From positions 4,278,001 to 4,342,000 of the forward strand of contig NZ_CP023049.2 in NCBI RefSeq assembly GCF_002285635.2: a stretch of DNA of 64,000 nucleotides, written 5' to 3'. A program made the position numbers and the translations under genes. This document shows positions 17,829 through 27,492 of the stretch, piece by piece. The DNA comes from Chryseobacterium piperi. GTDB taxonomy: Bacteria > Bacteroidota > Bacteroidia > Flavobacteriales > Weeksellaceae. The notes under the pieces were generated by a model. That model did not search any database. It saw only the letters and a list, made by a program, of their open reading frames with translations, and was not told where the DNA came from. The first letter of the stretch is position 1; each line of letters starts with the position of its first letter.

Positions 17829-17857
17829 TTGGTGTAAAAATAATTATCCTATTTTTG
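17829..17857 (+). promoter_or_regulatory. Bacteroidota-type promoter of the wza-wza-wzc unit
   Basis: TTG (17829-17831), an 18-base spacer, then TATTTTTG (17850-17857), a full -33/-7 consensus. It lies 19 bases upstream of the first wza start. It is the best promoter match inside the polysaccharide cluster. Confidence 0.72.
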
Positions 17858-17876
17858 TGAAAAATTTATCAAAAAA

Positions 17877-18683
17877 ATGAATTGGAAGTATTTTATCTAT
17901 GGTGCTATAAGTCTAATGATAGTTTCTTGCGGGAGTAGGCAGGAAATCAATTATATGAAAGATATTGATAGTATTGCACTGGAAAATTCGATAAAAAACA
18001 GCCGGGTTGATTTTCAGCCTGGTGATCAGTTGATTATCAGTGTCTCTGCTAAAGATATGGAGGTAGTTAAACCATTTAATCAAAATTATTCTTCCAGTAC
18101 TACTACTACGCAATATTCAATACCGAGTTCCAATAGCCTTCCACAACAAGTTCCGGTTTCAGGCCCTACTTATACTGTAGATACTAATGGAGATATTATT
18201 TTCCCTCAGATAGGAGCAATTAGCACTAAAAATGAAAATATTGAAACATTACGTACTAAATTAACAGATCTTCTTAGAGAGTATGTTAAAAATCCAATTG
18301 TTGACGTTAGGCTTATCAATTTTAAAGTTTCTGTTCTTGGAGAGGTTACTAAGCCAGGAACTTACGTAATTCCTGATGGAAACACTACATTATTAGGAGC
18401 TCTAGGCTTGGCCGGAGATCTTACTCCTTTCGGGGTTAGGAATAATATCTTAGTTGTTAGAAATACGGATGGACAGATTAACAAAGAAAGAATAGATCTT
18501 ACAAGTGCTAATTTTATCAACTCTCCTTATTATTATCTTAAGCAAAATGACGTTGTTTATGTTCAGCCTAATCCAAATAGAGAAAAAGCAGCAAGGGTAG
18601 ATCCAAATACTGGACTATATATTTCAGTAGCTTCGGTAATTGCCTCAATAACAGTAGGTATATTAGCTCTAATAAAAAAATAA
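17877..18683 (+). CDS. wza: Polysaccharide export lipoprotein, Wza-like (first copy)
   Basis: A 268-residue outer-membrane lipoprotein. The signal peptide ends in a lipobox IVSC with the lipidated Cys at C18. A polysaccharide export (PES) domain follows (VDFQPGDQLIISVSAKD ... DTNGDIIFPQIG), then an SLBB domain with SVLGEVTKPGTYVIPDG. A final hydrophobic helix (about 243-265, ending ILALIKK) corresponds to the helix that crosses the outer membrane in Wza octamers. It is shorter than E. coli Wza (379 residues) by one SLBB-type domain, as is common in Bacteroidota. First gene behind a strong promoter; a homologue follows. Confidence 0.9.
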   Translation: MNWKYFIYGAISLMIVSCGSRQEINYMKDIDSIALENSIKNSRVDFQPGDQLIISVSAKDMEVVKPFNQNYSSSTTTTQYSIPSSNSLPQQVPVSGPTYTVDTNGDIIFPQIGAISTKNENIETLRTKLTDLLREYVKNPIVDVRLINFKVSVLGEVTKPGTYVIPDGNTTLLGALGLAGDLTPFGVRNNILVVRNTDGQINKERIDLTSANFINSPYYYLKQNDVVYVQPNPNREKAARVDPNTGLYISVASVIASITVGILALIKK

Positions 18684-18849
18684 TAAAGAAATAAAACGAT
18701 ATCAAGGCTAACTTTTCAAGAAGATTAGTACAATATCATAAATAATAAAATCATAAATAATAAAAAAATCAAAGGGAATTAATATTTAATTATAGTACAA
18801 ATATCGTAAGCTTTAATAAAGCGTTAACTCCTTAGACTTAAGTAAAATC

Positions 18850-19638
18850 ATGAACAAAACTATTATTACATATCTTATACTGTTAGCGTTTGTTTTTTTA
18901 TCATGCAAACCTAAACAGAATATGGTATATATGTCGCAACATAATATGGAACAAGAAATTGCTCAGGCAAAGTTTCAAGGGCTTCATATCCAGGAAAGTG
19001 ATGTCCTCTTAATTCTTGTTTCTGCACTTGATGAAAATGCTGTAAAACCATTTAACCTTAATACGGTAAACCGTGTAGGTAGTGAAGCTCCTAATGGAGT
19101 AAATCAGTATGTACAGCCGAGTGAATATTTGGTTAATGAAGAAGGATATATTAATTTTCCTGTATTAGGAAATGTTTATGCAAAAGGAATGACTCAAGTG
19201 CAATTGAAAAATGATCTTGAATCTCGTTTGAAAAGATATCTTACAGATCCTTTGGTAACGATCACTCTGAAGAATTTTAATGTAAGTGTTTTAGGAGAGG
19301 TGAAAAATCCAGGACAAAAGGAAAGTGCAACACAAAAATTAAATATTTTCCAGGCACTTAGTCTTGCTGGAGATATGACAGATTTTGGAAATCGTACTAA
19401 AGTTAAGCTTATTCGTACTGGAGACGACGGGACTGATCAGGTTATTAATTTGGATATGTCAAGGTCAGATATCGTTAATTCACCCTATTACTATATGAAA
19501 CAAAATGATGTACTTTATGTAGAGCCTGATCAAAATAAACAAATACAGGCAAACTCAAATCCTAACAGAGCCCTCACATTTCAGATTATTGGTTCTGTGT
19601 TAACGGCTGCGGCTATTGTAATTTCTTTAACTCGATAA
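18850..19638 (+). CDS. wza: Polysaccharide export lipoprotein, Wza-like (second copy)
   Basis: A 262-residue paralogue of the preceding gene: lipobox FLSC with lipid Cys at C19, PES domain (LLILVSALDENAVKPFN ... NEEGYINFPVLGNV), SLBB domain (VSVLGEVKNPGQKESAT) and a C-terminal hydrophobic helix (IIGSVLTAAAIVISL). The two copies are clearly homologous but well diverged, so the duplication is old. It is separated from the first copy by 166 AT-rich bases and from wzc by 8 bases, so it is closely coupled to the kinase gene. Two Wza-like proteins might form separate channels for two polymers or one mixed channel. Confidence 0.9.
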   Translation: MNKTIITYLILLAFVFLSCKPKQNMVYMSQHNMEQEIAQAKFQGLHIQESDVLLILVSALDENAVKPFNLNTVNRVGSEAPNGVNQYVQPSEYLVNEEGYINFPVLGNVYAKGMTQVQLKNDLESRLKRYLTDPLVTITLKNFNVSVLGEVKNPGQKESATQKLNIFQALSLAGDMTDFGNRTKVKLIRTGDDGTDQVINLDMSRSDIVNSPYYYMKQNDVLYVEPDQNKQIQANSNPNRALTFQIIGSVLTAAAIVISLTR

Positions 19639-19646
19639 ATTAAGGT

Positions 19647-21989
19647 ATGCAGCAGATAGAACTTCAGGAAAATGAGGAAACCTTAAACTTAAGGAAGGTT
19701 ATTGGGAAATATATTAATAAATGGCCATGGTTTATTGGATTTATACTACTCTTTTTGATTGGTGCATATGTATATCTTAGATATTCTATACCTCAATATC
19801 AATCAATAACAACACTCAAATTTGATAAAAAGCAAAATGATATTACTGGTGCTTTGGCAGATCTTGATAATCTGGGCTTAGGGCTAGGTAATGCGGATGA
19901 ATTGAAAAGTGAAGTGGCCGTAGTTACTTCAAGGCCAATTCTAATGAAAGTTGTTGAAAATCTTAATTTAAGTGTCCAGTATTATAATTCTGGAGAGATT
20001 AAAGATTCTGAATTATTTACCAAAATACCCATTACGGCTAAGGTTATTTCTTATAATGATAATAAAAAATTTATTTCTTCAGAATATATTGTAAAGGAGG
20101 TCAATGGGAATGATTTCACTTTAGGAAGTGATGAAAAAGGAGATGTTAAGGGTAGTTTCAATAAAGCTTTAAAACTGGACTTTGGAATTGTAGTTTTGCA
20201 AAAAATTCCAGGACTGACATTTCGCTCAAAATATAAGATTGTTTTTTGGAATCCTCTGGAAAAAGTTAAAGCATTAGAAAATAAAATTCAGGTTAATTTA
20301 CCTGATCAGAAAGCTATGCTGATGGATATTAATATTGTAGGGACAATTCCTGAAAAATCAGAGGCTATCCTAAATGAGGTAACTAAACAGTATAATCTGG
20401 ATGGTCTTAAAGATAAAAATTTGCAAGCTCAAAATACTCAAGAATTTATAGATAAGAGACTGGAGGTTATTACCCGGGACCTTTCAGGAGTAGAAAACCA
20501 AAAAGAGGATTTTCAGAATAAGAATCGTATTGTTGATCTACAGGCACAGGCTGAATTAGCACTTCAAAATACTAGTGATAATACGAAAGCTCTTCTTCAA
20601 CAACAAACTCAACTTGATTTGCTAAATTCATTGCAAACAGAGGCATCGAAAGGTAGTAACCAACTTATGCCTTCAAATCTTGGACTTAACCTTTCTTTGG
20701 AACAAGCAATTTCGCAATATAATACATTACTTATCAGCAGAAATAAAACATTGAAGCAAGCAACAAATGAAAATCCAGCTATAGTGGAAATGAATAAAGA
20801 AATTGCTTCATTGAAGGAAATTGTTAGAGATAATATTCGTCAACAGAAATCAACGGTACAAGCATCAATAGCTCAAATAAATAATCAAATTTCATCGAGC
20901 ACGGGAATGATAAATAAAGTTCCTGGCCAGTCCAAGATTTATAGAGGGATTGAACGACAACAAAATCTTAAAGAACAACTTTTTCTCTTTCTTTTACAAA
21001 AGAGAGAGGAGAATGCAATCAATTTATCAGTAAATGTTCCTAAAGCAAAAATTGTAAATCCTGCATTTACTGAAGATATTCCAGTTTCACCTAAGAAAAG
21101 TTTAATTATTTTGGGTGCTATACTATTGGGGATACTTTGTCCTTTTGCAATATTTTACTTTTTCTTTATGTGGGACGATAAAATATATAGCCGTTATGAT
21201 ATAACCGAGCGTACATCACTAGGTGTTTTAGCTGATATACCTTCATTAAAGAATGAACAGAGTCATTTGGTACAGAAAAATGATTTTTCAGAATTAGCGG
21301 AGGCATTCAGGGTATTAGTTTCCAATTTAAAATTTATACTACCTTCTAAAAATTCAGCTAAAGTTGTTATGGTAACTTCTTCCGTAAAGGGTGAGGGGAA
21401 AACTTTGGTTTCTGTTAACTTAGCACTTACATTAGGTAATAAAAATGGGAGATCACTTCTTATTGGTTCGGATATTAGAAATCCTCAGATTCAGAGGTAT
21501 GATAATGAGCCAATAAAGAGAAAAGGGCTTACCGAATATTTGTATGATGATTCCACTGATGTTGAAGAACTTATTCATACATCAGATACTAATCCTAATT
21601 GTGATGTTATCTATGCTGGAAGTATTCCTCCAAACCCTCAGGAATTGTTATCAAATGGTAGGTATCAAAAGCTTATTGAGCAGATGGTTAATAATTATGC
21701 TTATGTTGTTATAGATTCAGCTCCATTGATGTTGGTTTCAGATACTCTCAATATTGCAGATACCGCTGATGCGACGTTATATGTTGTGAGATCAGGAGTT
21801 TCCAGAAATATATTAATAGATTTTGCTAATGGATTGGTAAAGGAGTCAAAGTTATCAAATGTTTCGTTTGTACTTAATGACGTCTCTAAAAATGCAGGTG
21901 GATATGGCTACGGTAATAATTACGGTTATGGTTATGGCTACTCGAGTGAGAAAAAGAAAAAATGGTGGCAAAAAATATTTAAATCATAG
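19647..21989 (+). CDS. wzc: Wzc-type polysaccharide co-polymerase and tyrosine autokinase (set 1)
   Basis: A 780-residue inner-membrane protein controlling chain length and export. Order: N-terminal membrane helix (about 30-50), Wzz domain, long periplasmic coiled coil (about 270-440), GNVR-like region before the second membrane helix (about 485-510), then the cytoplasmic BY-kinase domain. Kinase motifs are Walker A SSVKGEGKT (about 576-584), Walker A' LIGSDIRNPQ and Walker B YVVIDSAPLML (about 688). The C-terminus is a tyrosine cluster (GYGYGNNYGYGYGY, about 752-765), the autophosphorylation tail, ending in KKKKWWQKIF. A related protein lies at 37578. No cognate tyrosine phosphatase gene is in the cluster. 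Confidence 0.95.
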   Translation: MQQIELQENEETLNLRKVIGKYINKWPWFIGFILLFLIGAYVYLRYSIPQYQSITTLKFDKKQNDITGALADLDNLGLGLGNADELKSEVAVVTSRPILMKVVENLNLSVQYYNSGEIKDSELFTKIPITAKVISYNDNKKFISSEYIVKEVNGNDFTLGSDEKGDVKGSFNKALKLDFGIVVLQKIPGLTFRSKYKIVFWNPLEKVKALENKIQVNLPDQKAMLMDINIVGTIPEKSEAILNEVTKQYNLDGLKDKNLQAQNTQEFIDKRLEVITRDLSGVENQKEDFQNKNRIVDLQAQAELALQNTSDNTKALLQQQTQLDLLNSLQTEASKGSNQLMPSNLGLNLSLEQAISQYNTLLISRNKTLKQATNENPAIVEMNKEIASLKEIVRDNIRQQKSTVQASIAQINNQISSSTGMINKVPGQSKIYRGIERQQNLKEQLFLFLLQKREENAINLSVNVPKAKIVNPAFTEDIPVSPKKSLIILGAILLGILCPFAIFYFFFMWDDKIYSRYDITERTSLGVLADIPSLKNEQSHLVQKNDFSELAEAFRVLVSNLKFILPSKNSAKVVMVTSSVKGEGKTLVSVNLALTLGNKNGRSLLIGSDIRNPQIQRYDNEPIKRKGLTEYLYDDSTDVEELIHTSDTNPNCDVIYAGSIPPNPQELLSNGRYQKLIEQMVNNYAYVVIDSAPLMLVSDTLNIADTADATLYVVRSGVSRNILIDFANGLVKESKLSNVSFVLNDVSKNAGGYGYGNNYGYGYGYSSEKKKKWWQKIFKS

Positions 21990-21992
21990 AAT

Positions 21993-22961
21993 ATGCATAA
22001 AGTTTTAATTACAGGAGGAGCTGGTTTTATAGGTTCTAATTTAACCGAATATTTTTTAAATAAAAATTATAAGGTTGTTTGCTTAGATAATTTTGCTACA
22101 GGGCATAGACATAATGTGGAACCTTTTTTTCAAAATCCTAATTATGCTCTAATAGAAGGAGATATTCGTGACTTAGAAATTTGTAGAAAAGCAGTTGAAG
22201 GTGTTGACTATGTTTTACATCAGGCTGCTTTAGGTTCAGTGCCTCGTTCTATTAAAGATCCTATTACAAGCAATGATGTAAATGTTTCAGGTTTTTTGAA
22301 TATGTTAATTGCTGCACGTGATGCAAATGTTAAACGCTTTGTATATGCAGCTTCATCTTCTACATATGGTGATTCTGAATCTTTACCAAAAATTGAAGAA
22401 GTTATTGGTAAACCATTATCACCTTACGCGATTACAAAATATGTAAATGAGTTGTATGCAGATGTATTTAGTAAAACCTATGGGATGGAATGTATTGGTT
22501 TACGATATTTCAATGTTTTTGGACGACGTCAGGATCCAAATGGAGCTTATGCAGCTGTAATTCCATTATTTGTAAAACAATTAATGAATCATGAAGCACC
22601 AAAAATTAATGGCGAAGGAAACTATTCAAGAGACTTTACTTATATAGATAATGTAATTCAAATGAATGAATTAGCAATGTTAACAGATAATACTGAAGCT
22701 ATTAATACAGTATATAACACTGCGGTAGGGGACAGGACTACTTTAAATGATTTGGTTAAATATCTAAAAGAATATCTAAGCGAATTAGATTCGGAAATAA
22801 AAAAGATTGAAGTTGTCCATGGTCCAAATAGAATTGGTGATATCGCTCATTCTCTTGCTTCAATTGAAAAAGCAAAAATTCAATTAGGTTATAAGCCAAC
22901 CCATACTATTGATAAAGGCTTGAAAGAAGCTGTAAAATGGTATTGGGAAAATTTAAAATAA
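21993..22961 (+). CDS. wbpP: UDP-GlcNAc 4-epimerase, WbpP type
   Basis: A 322-residue short-chain dehydrogenase/reductase. NAD-binding GGAGFIGS (8-15) and catalytic Y145xxxK149 in SPYAITKY are present, with SSSTYGD upstream. The segment RYFNVFGRRQDPNGAYAAVIP is characteristic of WbpP/TviC enzymes, which interconvert UDP-GlcNAc and UDP-GalNAc and prefer N-acetylated substrates. It begins 3 bases after wzc, and the partner dehydrogenase follows, so together they should make UDP-GalNAcA. This is the same pair that builds Vi antigen and P. aeruginosa O6 sugar. Substrate assignment is by family. Confidence 0.88.
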   Translation: MHKVLITGGAGFIGSNLTEYFLNKNYKVVCLDNFATGHRHNVEPFFQNPNYALIEGDIRDLEICRKAVEGVDYVLHQAALGSVPRSIKDPITSNDVNVSGFLNMLIAARDANVKRFVYAASSSTYGDSESLPKIEEVIGKPLSPYAITKYVNELYADVFSKTYGMECIGLRYFNVFGRRQDPNGAYAAVIPLFVKQLMNHEAPKINGEGNYSRDFTYIDNVIQMNELAMLTDNTEAINTVYNTAVGDRTTLNDLVKYLKEYLSELDSEIKKIEVVHGPNRIGDIAHSLASIEKAKIQLGYKPTHTIDKGLKEAVKWYWENLK

Positions 22962-22995
22962 TTATAGCCAAAATATTAGTAAAACAAAAATATTA

Positions 22996-24291
22996 ATGAG
23001 TACAACATATAAAATTGCAATTATTGGGTTAGGATATGTAGGATTGCCTTTAGCACGTTTATTTGCAACAAAATATTCTGTAGTAGGTTTTGATATCAAT
23101 CAAAAACGTATTGAAGAGCTAAATGAAGGAAAGGATCATACATTAGAGTTAGATGATGATATTTTACAATCTGTATTAATAAAAAAGAACCCTTTTGAAA
23201 TTTCAGAAAACGGATTATATTGTTCTTCAGATTTGAACGCTATCAAAGAAGCAAATATTTATGTGGTAACAGTGCCGACTCCTGTTGATAAGCACAATCG
23301 CCCAGACTTAACTCCATTATATAAATCGTCAGAAACTGTTGGAAAAGTATTGTCAAAAGGAGATATCGTGATTTACGAATCGACGGTATATCCTGGAGTT
23401 ACTGAAGAGGAGTGTATTCCTGTTTTAGAGAAAGTATCAGGGCTCAAATTTAATGAAGACTTTTATGCAGGATATTCGCCAGAACGTATTAATCCAGGAG
23501 ATAAAGAGCATACTGTTGAAAAGATATTAAAGGTTACTTCCGGATCTACCCCTGAAGTTGGAAAGATAGTAGATAATCTATATAAATCAGTTATTGTGGC
23601 CGGGACTCATTTAGCACCGACTATTAAAGTTGCAGAAGCAGCAAAAGTTATTGAAAATTCACAAAGGGATATTAATATTGCTTTTGTCAATGAGCTAGCA
23701 AAAATATTCAACTTGTTAGAAATTGATACTCATGCTGTTTTGGAAGCTGCTGGAACGAAATGGAATTTTCTTCCGTTTAAGCCTGGGTTAGTTGGAGGAC
23801 ATTGTATCGGGGTAGATCCTTACTATTTAGCTCAGAAAGCTCAGGAGAAGGGGTATCATCCAGAAATCATTTTAGCAGGCAGACGTCTTAATGATTCTAT
23901 GGGGCAATACGTGGCTTCTCAGGTAGTTAAGACAATGATTAAAAAAGATGTTAATGTCAATGGAGCAAAGATTTTAAACTTGGGAATTACATTTAAGGAA
24001 AATTGTCCTGATGTGCGAAATACAAAAGCAGTCGATGTAATTAAGGCCTTAGAAGACTATTCTTTAGATGTTACTACATATGATCCTTGGGCTAGTGAAG
24101 CCGAAGTAGAGCACGAATATGGAATTAATTCAACAAGCTCTCTTGATCAAATAAAAGAAAGATTTGATGCTATTGTCCTTACTGTTGCTCATAAAGAGTT
24201 TCTGGATTTAGACTTAACACAGTTTTTGAAAGAAAATGGTGTTATTTATGATGTCAAAGGGATTTTAAAGAATTGCGATTCAAGATTATAA
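22996..24291 (+). CDS. wbpO: Nucleotide-sugar 6-dehydrogenase, WbpO/TviB type
   Basis: A 431-residue UDP-sugar dehydrogenase that oxidises C6 of UDP-GalNAc or UDP-GlcNAc to the uronic acid in two NAD-dependent steps. It has the NAD motif IIGLGYVGLPLA (about 9-20), the PTPVDKHNRPDLTPL segment, and the catalytic cysteine C270 in GGHCIGVDPYYLA. The ending domain has NLGITFKENCPDVRNTKAVDV, as in TviB and WbpO. Its neighbour is the matching 4-epimerase. A negatively charged uronic acid in the polymer follows from this pair. Confidence 0.9.
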   Translation: MSTTYKIAIIGLGYVGLPLARLFATKYSVVGFDINQKRIEELNEGKDHTLELDDDILQSVLIKKNPFEISENGLYCSSDLNAIKEANIYVVTVPTPVDKHNRPDLTPLYKSSETVGKVLSKGDIVIYESTVYPGVTEEECIPVLEKVSGLKFNEDFYAGYSPERINPGDKEHTVEKILKVTSGSTPEVGKIVDNLYKSVIVAGTHLAPTIKVAEAAKVIENSQRDINIAFVNELAKIFNLLEIDTHAVLEAAGTKWNFLPFKPGLVGGHCIGVDPYYLAQKAQEKGYHPEIILAGRRLNDSMGQYVASQVVKTMIKKDVNVNGAKILNLGITFKENCPDVRNTKAVDVIKALEDYSLDVTTYDPWASEAEVEHEYGINSTSSLDQIKERFDAIVLTVAHKEFLDLDLTQFLKENGVIYDVKGILKNCDSRL

Positions 24292-24295
24292 ATTT

Positions 24296-25345
24296 ATGAT
24301 GAAGAAAATAGTAATCACTGGAGGTGCTGGTTTTATTGGTTCCCATGTTGTAAGACAATTTGTTCTTAATTATCCTGATATCAAAATTATTAATCTTGAT
24401 AGTCTTACTTATGCAGGTAATCTAGAGAATTTGAAAGATATTGAAGAAGAGCCAAATTATCAATTTGTTAAGGCTGATATTACTGATTCAAAACATATTC
24501 TCGAAATCTTTGAGGAATTTCAGCCTGATGGAATAATTCATCTAGCGGCAGAATCTCACGTGGATAGATCTATTACAAATCCATTAGATTTTGTGATGAC
24601 CAATGTAGTAGGAACGGTTAATTTATTGAATGCAGCAAAGCATATTTGGAAAGACAGTTTCGAAGGCAAACGTTTTCATCATGTTTCAACTGATGAAGTG
24701 TTTGGAGCTCTTGGGGAAGAAGGTTTTTTCACGGAGGAAACAAACTATGATCCGCATTCACCTTATTCAGCGTCAAAAGCATCTTCTGATCACTTTGTTA
24801 GAGCTTATGCAGATACATATGGACTTCCTATTGTGATGACAAATTGTTCGAACAATTATGGTCCCAATCATTTCCCTGAAAAGTTAATTCCATTATGTAT
24901 TCATAATATAATAAATAACAGTCCTTTACCTATTTATGGGGATGGTAAATATACAAGGGATTGGTTATTTGTAATTGATCACGCAAAAGCAATTGATTTA
25001 GTATTTCATGAAGGGAAAAATGGAGAATCATATAATGTTGGCGGTTTTAATGAATGGAAAAATATTGATTTAGTAAAAGAGCTATGTAGGCAGATGGATG
25101 AGAAGCTGGGAAGAAATGCAGGTGACTCAGAACAGTTAATTACTTTTGTAAAAGACCGTCCAGGACATGATTTACGCTATGCTATTGATGCTACAAAAAT
25201 CAATAAAGAATTAGGTTGGATGCCCTCAGTAACGTTTGAAGAAGGATTGTCAAAAACAATTGATTGGTTTTTAAATAATCAAGAATGGTTAAACAATGTG
25301 ACTTCTGGAGATTATCAGAATTACTATCAAAAACAATATAATTAA
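24296..25345 (+). CDS. rfbB: dTDP-glucose 4,6-dehydratase
   Basis: A 349-residue enzyme making dTDP-4-keto-6-deoxy-glucose. The NAD motif GGAGFIGS (9-16), the diagnostic T132-D133-E134 (in VSTDEVFG) and catalytic Y157xxxK161 (SPYSASKASSDH) are all present, and the segment NCSNNYGPNHFPEKLIPL is specific to RfbB. It starts with two consecutive ATG codons, 5 bases after the dehydrogenase, and its stop overlaps the start of rfbC by one base. No rfbA or rfbD is found in the cluster, so the dTDP-glucose supply must come from elsewhere and the end sugar may or may not be L-rhamnose. Confidence 0.96.
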   Translation: MMKKIVITGGAGFIGSHVVRQFVLNYPDIKIINLDSLTYAGNLENLKDIEEEPNYQFVKADITDSKHILEIFEEFQPDGIIHLAAESHVDRSITNPLDFVMTNVVGTVNLLNAAKHIWKDSFEGKRFHHVSTDEVFGALGEEGFFTEETNYDPHSPYSASKASSDHFVRAYADTYGLPIVMTNCSNNYGPNHFPEKLIPLCIHNIINNSPLPIYGDGKYTRDWLFVIDHAKAIDLVFHEGKNGESYNVGGFNEWKNIDLVKELCRQMDEKLGRNAGDSEQLITFVKDRPGHDLRYAIDATKINKELGWMPSVTFEEGLSKTIDWFLNNQEWLNNVTSGDYQNYYQKQYN

Positions 25346-25896
25346 TGAGAGCTAAAGAAACAAAACTGAAAGGATGCTTTATATTAGAGCCGACTGTTTT
25401 TGAAGATGAAAGAGGATATTTTTTTGAATCATATAATGAGGTTAAATTAGAAGAGATTTTAGGTTATAGGCCTACTTTTGTACAAGATAATCAGTCAAGA
25501 TCATCCTATGGTGTTGTTCGTGGCTTACATATGCAGGCAGGAGAATTTGCTCAAGCAAAATTAGTAAGAGTGATAGAAGGTTCAGTAATAGATGTTGTGG
25601 TTGATGTTAGAGTTGGTTCACCTACCTATGGTGAATCTGTTGCTGTTGAACTTAATACAGAAAATAAAAGACAACTCTTTATTCCAAGAGGTTTTTTACA
25701 TGGTTTTTCTGTAATTTCAGAAAATGCTACTTTTTTCTACAAATGTGATAACATTTATAATAAAGCTTCTGAAAGCGGAATTAATCCTTTAGATACTGAA
25801 CTAAATATAGACTGGAAAATTCCGGTGGAACAAATGATCATTTCCGAAAAGGACAAAGACGCTCAGTTATTTAATTATTTTAGAAGTATTAATTAA
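25345..25896 (+). CDS. rfbC: dTDP-4-dehydrorhamnose 3,5-epimerase (first copy)
   Basis: A 183-residue cupin enzyme that epimerises C3 and C5 of dTDP-4-keto-6-deoxy-glucose. The catalytic base H62 lies in VVRGLHMQ and the acid Y132 in FYKCDNIY; PRGFLHGFSV is also conserved. Translation is coupled to rfbB by a 1-base TAATG overlap. A second RfbC is encoded at 50315 with both catalytic residues kept, so the two sets have separate copies. This copy carries Met after RGLH where the other has Leu. Confidence 0.95.
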   Translation: MRAKETKLKGCFILEPTVFEDERGYFFESYNEVKLEEILGYRPTFVQDNQSRSSYGVVRGLHMQAGEFAQAKLVRVIEGSVIDVVVDVRVGSPTYGESVAVELNTENKRQLFIPRGFLHGFSVISENATFFYKCDNIYNKASESGINPLDTELNIDWKIPVEQMIISEKDKDAQLFNYFRSIN

Positions 25897-26048
25897 AAAT
25901 AATTTTATTAAAATAAATATATTCATTTAATGGCCTGCGAGGCATTATAAATATTATGTAAAAGAATAGGGTATACTTTTATTTATTGATAACCTTGTAG
26001 AGGTAAAGTAATAAAATAATAGAAGTAAAGCTTTCTAAAATAATGTAG

Positions 26049-27482
26049 ATGAAAAATAAAAAATTATTAGTAGATTCTCTTTGGTCATTTGGAAGTCATT
26101 TATTTTCGCTTGTGATAGTTTTGATCTCTAATATTTTATTGGCGAGATTAATGACACCAAAAGAATTTGGGCAACTAGGAATCATAATGTTTTTTATAAC
26201 CGTGTTTAATATCTTTACAGATGGTGGTCTAGGAGGAGCTCTAGTGCGTAAATTAGATAAAAGTAAAGATGACTATTCTACAGTTTTTACTTTTAATTTT
26301 TTTATCAGTCTCTTCTTATTTTTTGTAATTGTATTCTGCTCCGGTCCTATTGCCAGATTTTATCATACACCTGAGATTAAACAGCCTATAATTGCTTCTG
26401 CATTTATATTGATAATATCCTCATTTCAAACCATTCAAAATATTAAAATGATTTCTGAGCTAAAATTTAAATTAAAATCTATACTCACATTATTTTCTAC
26501 AGTTTTTGGTGTCAGTGTGGGAATAGGACTTGCTTTATTTTTTAAATTAGGAATCTGGGCTTTAATATCTATCCCAATCTCAACAGTTTTACTCCAGACC
26601 ATATTATATATATATCATGAAGGATTCTATTTTAATTTGCGATTTAATAGGATGATTTTTAAAGATCTGTTTAGTTTTGGTGTAAACACTACTTTGGTTT
26701 CTTTCCTGAATTTAACATTCGATAATATATATCAGTTAATAATGGGGAGGGTATTTAATATGTATCAAGTTGGGTTTTATTATCAGGCTAAAAAATTACA
26801 AGATGTACCTAATAACATAGTTAATAATTTATCGCAGGGAGTCTTTTTTTCCAGTCTCTCAAAAATACAAAATGAAAAGGAAGAAATGATTAGAACATAT
26901 AATTTGATTTCTAAATCCTTCCTTTTTTTAATGGGATTTTCAGTATTGATTATTCAGTTTTTTGGAAAAGATATGATTTTGTTAATGTTCGGCTCTAAGT
27001 GGTTAGGAGCTGTTTATTATATTAAACTTTTAATTATAGGTTCTTTATTTTATACCCAAGAGTTGATCAATAAGATGATATTTAAAGTATATAATAAAAC
27101 TCAAAATTTATTACGGTTAGAGCTTGTAAAAAAAATTTTCCAAGTTATAACATTGGTTATTGGTGTTTACTTAAAAAGGATAGACTTGTTATTATATGGC
27201 TATATAGCAACGAATGCTTTCAGTTATTTTATTAATTACTATTTTACCTCTAAAATTATTAATATTGGTAGAAAGGAATTAATTTTATTAATTAGAGTAA
27301 TTATTTTAGTCTCTATTTTAATAATAGGATATAATGTAATTGAAACAAATATAAAATCACAAATTATTTTGAAAGGGATTGCTTGCATATTGGCTATTTT
27401 TTATATAGTTTTTTCTGAAATTTTTAATATTTTTAGTGTTAAGATATTTGTGAATTTGATAAAAAATAACCTAAAGAAATAA
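26049..27482 (+). CDS. Polysaccharide flippase, Wzx/PST family (set 1)
   Basis: A 477-residue integral membrane protein with about 12-14 hydrophobic helices and short loops, the layout of the MATE-like MOP superfamily. The N-terminus LLVDSLWSFGSHLFSLVIVLISNILLARLMTPKEFGQLG, and the internal FSFGVNTTLVSFLN... repeat of that pattern, match the TuaB/WzxC-like PST group. It would flip lipid-linked repeat units across the inner membrane for the polymerase that follows. It starts after a 152-base gap from rfbC, which includes a small hairpin with GCCT/AGGC arms (around 25930), so transcription may be adjusted here. Confidence 0.9.
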   Translation: MKNKKLLVDSLWSFGSHLFSLVIVLISNILLARLMTPKEFGQLGIIMFFITVFNIFTDGGLGGALVRKLDKSKDDYSTVFTFNFFISLFLFFVIVFCSGPIARFYHTPEIKQPIIASAFILIISSFQTIQNIKMISELKFKLKSILTLFSTVFGVSVGIGLALFFKLGIWALISIPISTVLLQTILYIYHEGFYFNLRFNRMIFKDLFSFGVNTTLVSFLNLTFDNIYQLIMGRVFNMYQVGFYYQAKKLQDVPNNIVNNLSQGVFFSSLSKIQNEKEEMIRTYNLISKSFLFLMGFSVLIIQFFGKDMILLMFGSKWLGAVYYIKLLIIGSLFYTQELINKMIFKVYNKTQNLLRLELVKKIFQVITLVIGVYLKRIDLLLYGYIATNAFSYFINYYFTSKIINIGRKELILLIRVIILVSILIIGYNVIETNIKSQIILKGIACILAIFYIVFSEIFNIFSVKIFVNLIKNNLKK

Positions 27483-27492
27483 TTAATTTTAA

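Noticed and set aside
21898..21945. GYGYGY-coding repeat in wzc as a possible microsatellite element
   Set aside because: It encodes the known tyrosine-rich autophosphorylation tail of Wzc, seen also in the second copy, so it is a protein feature.
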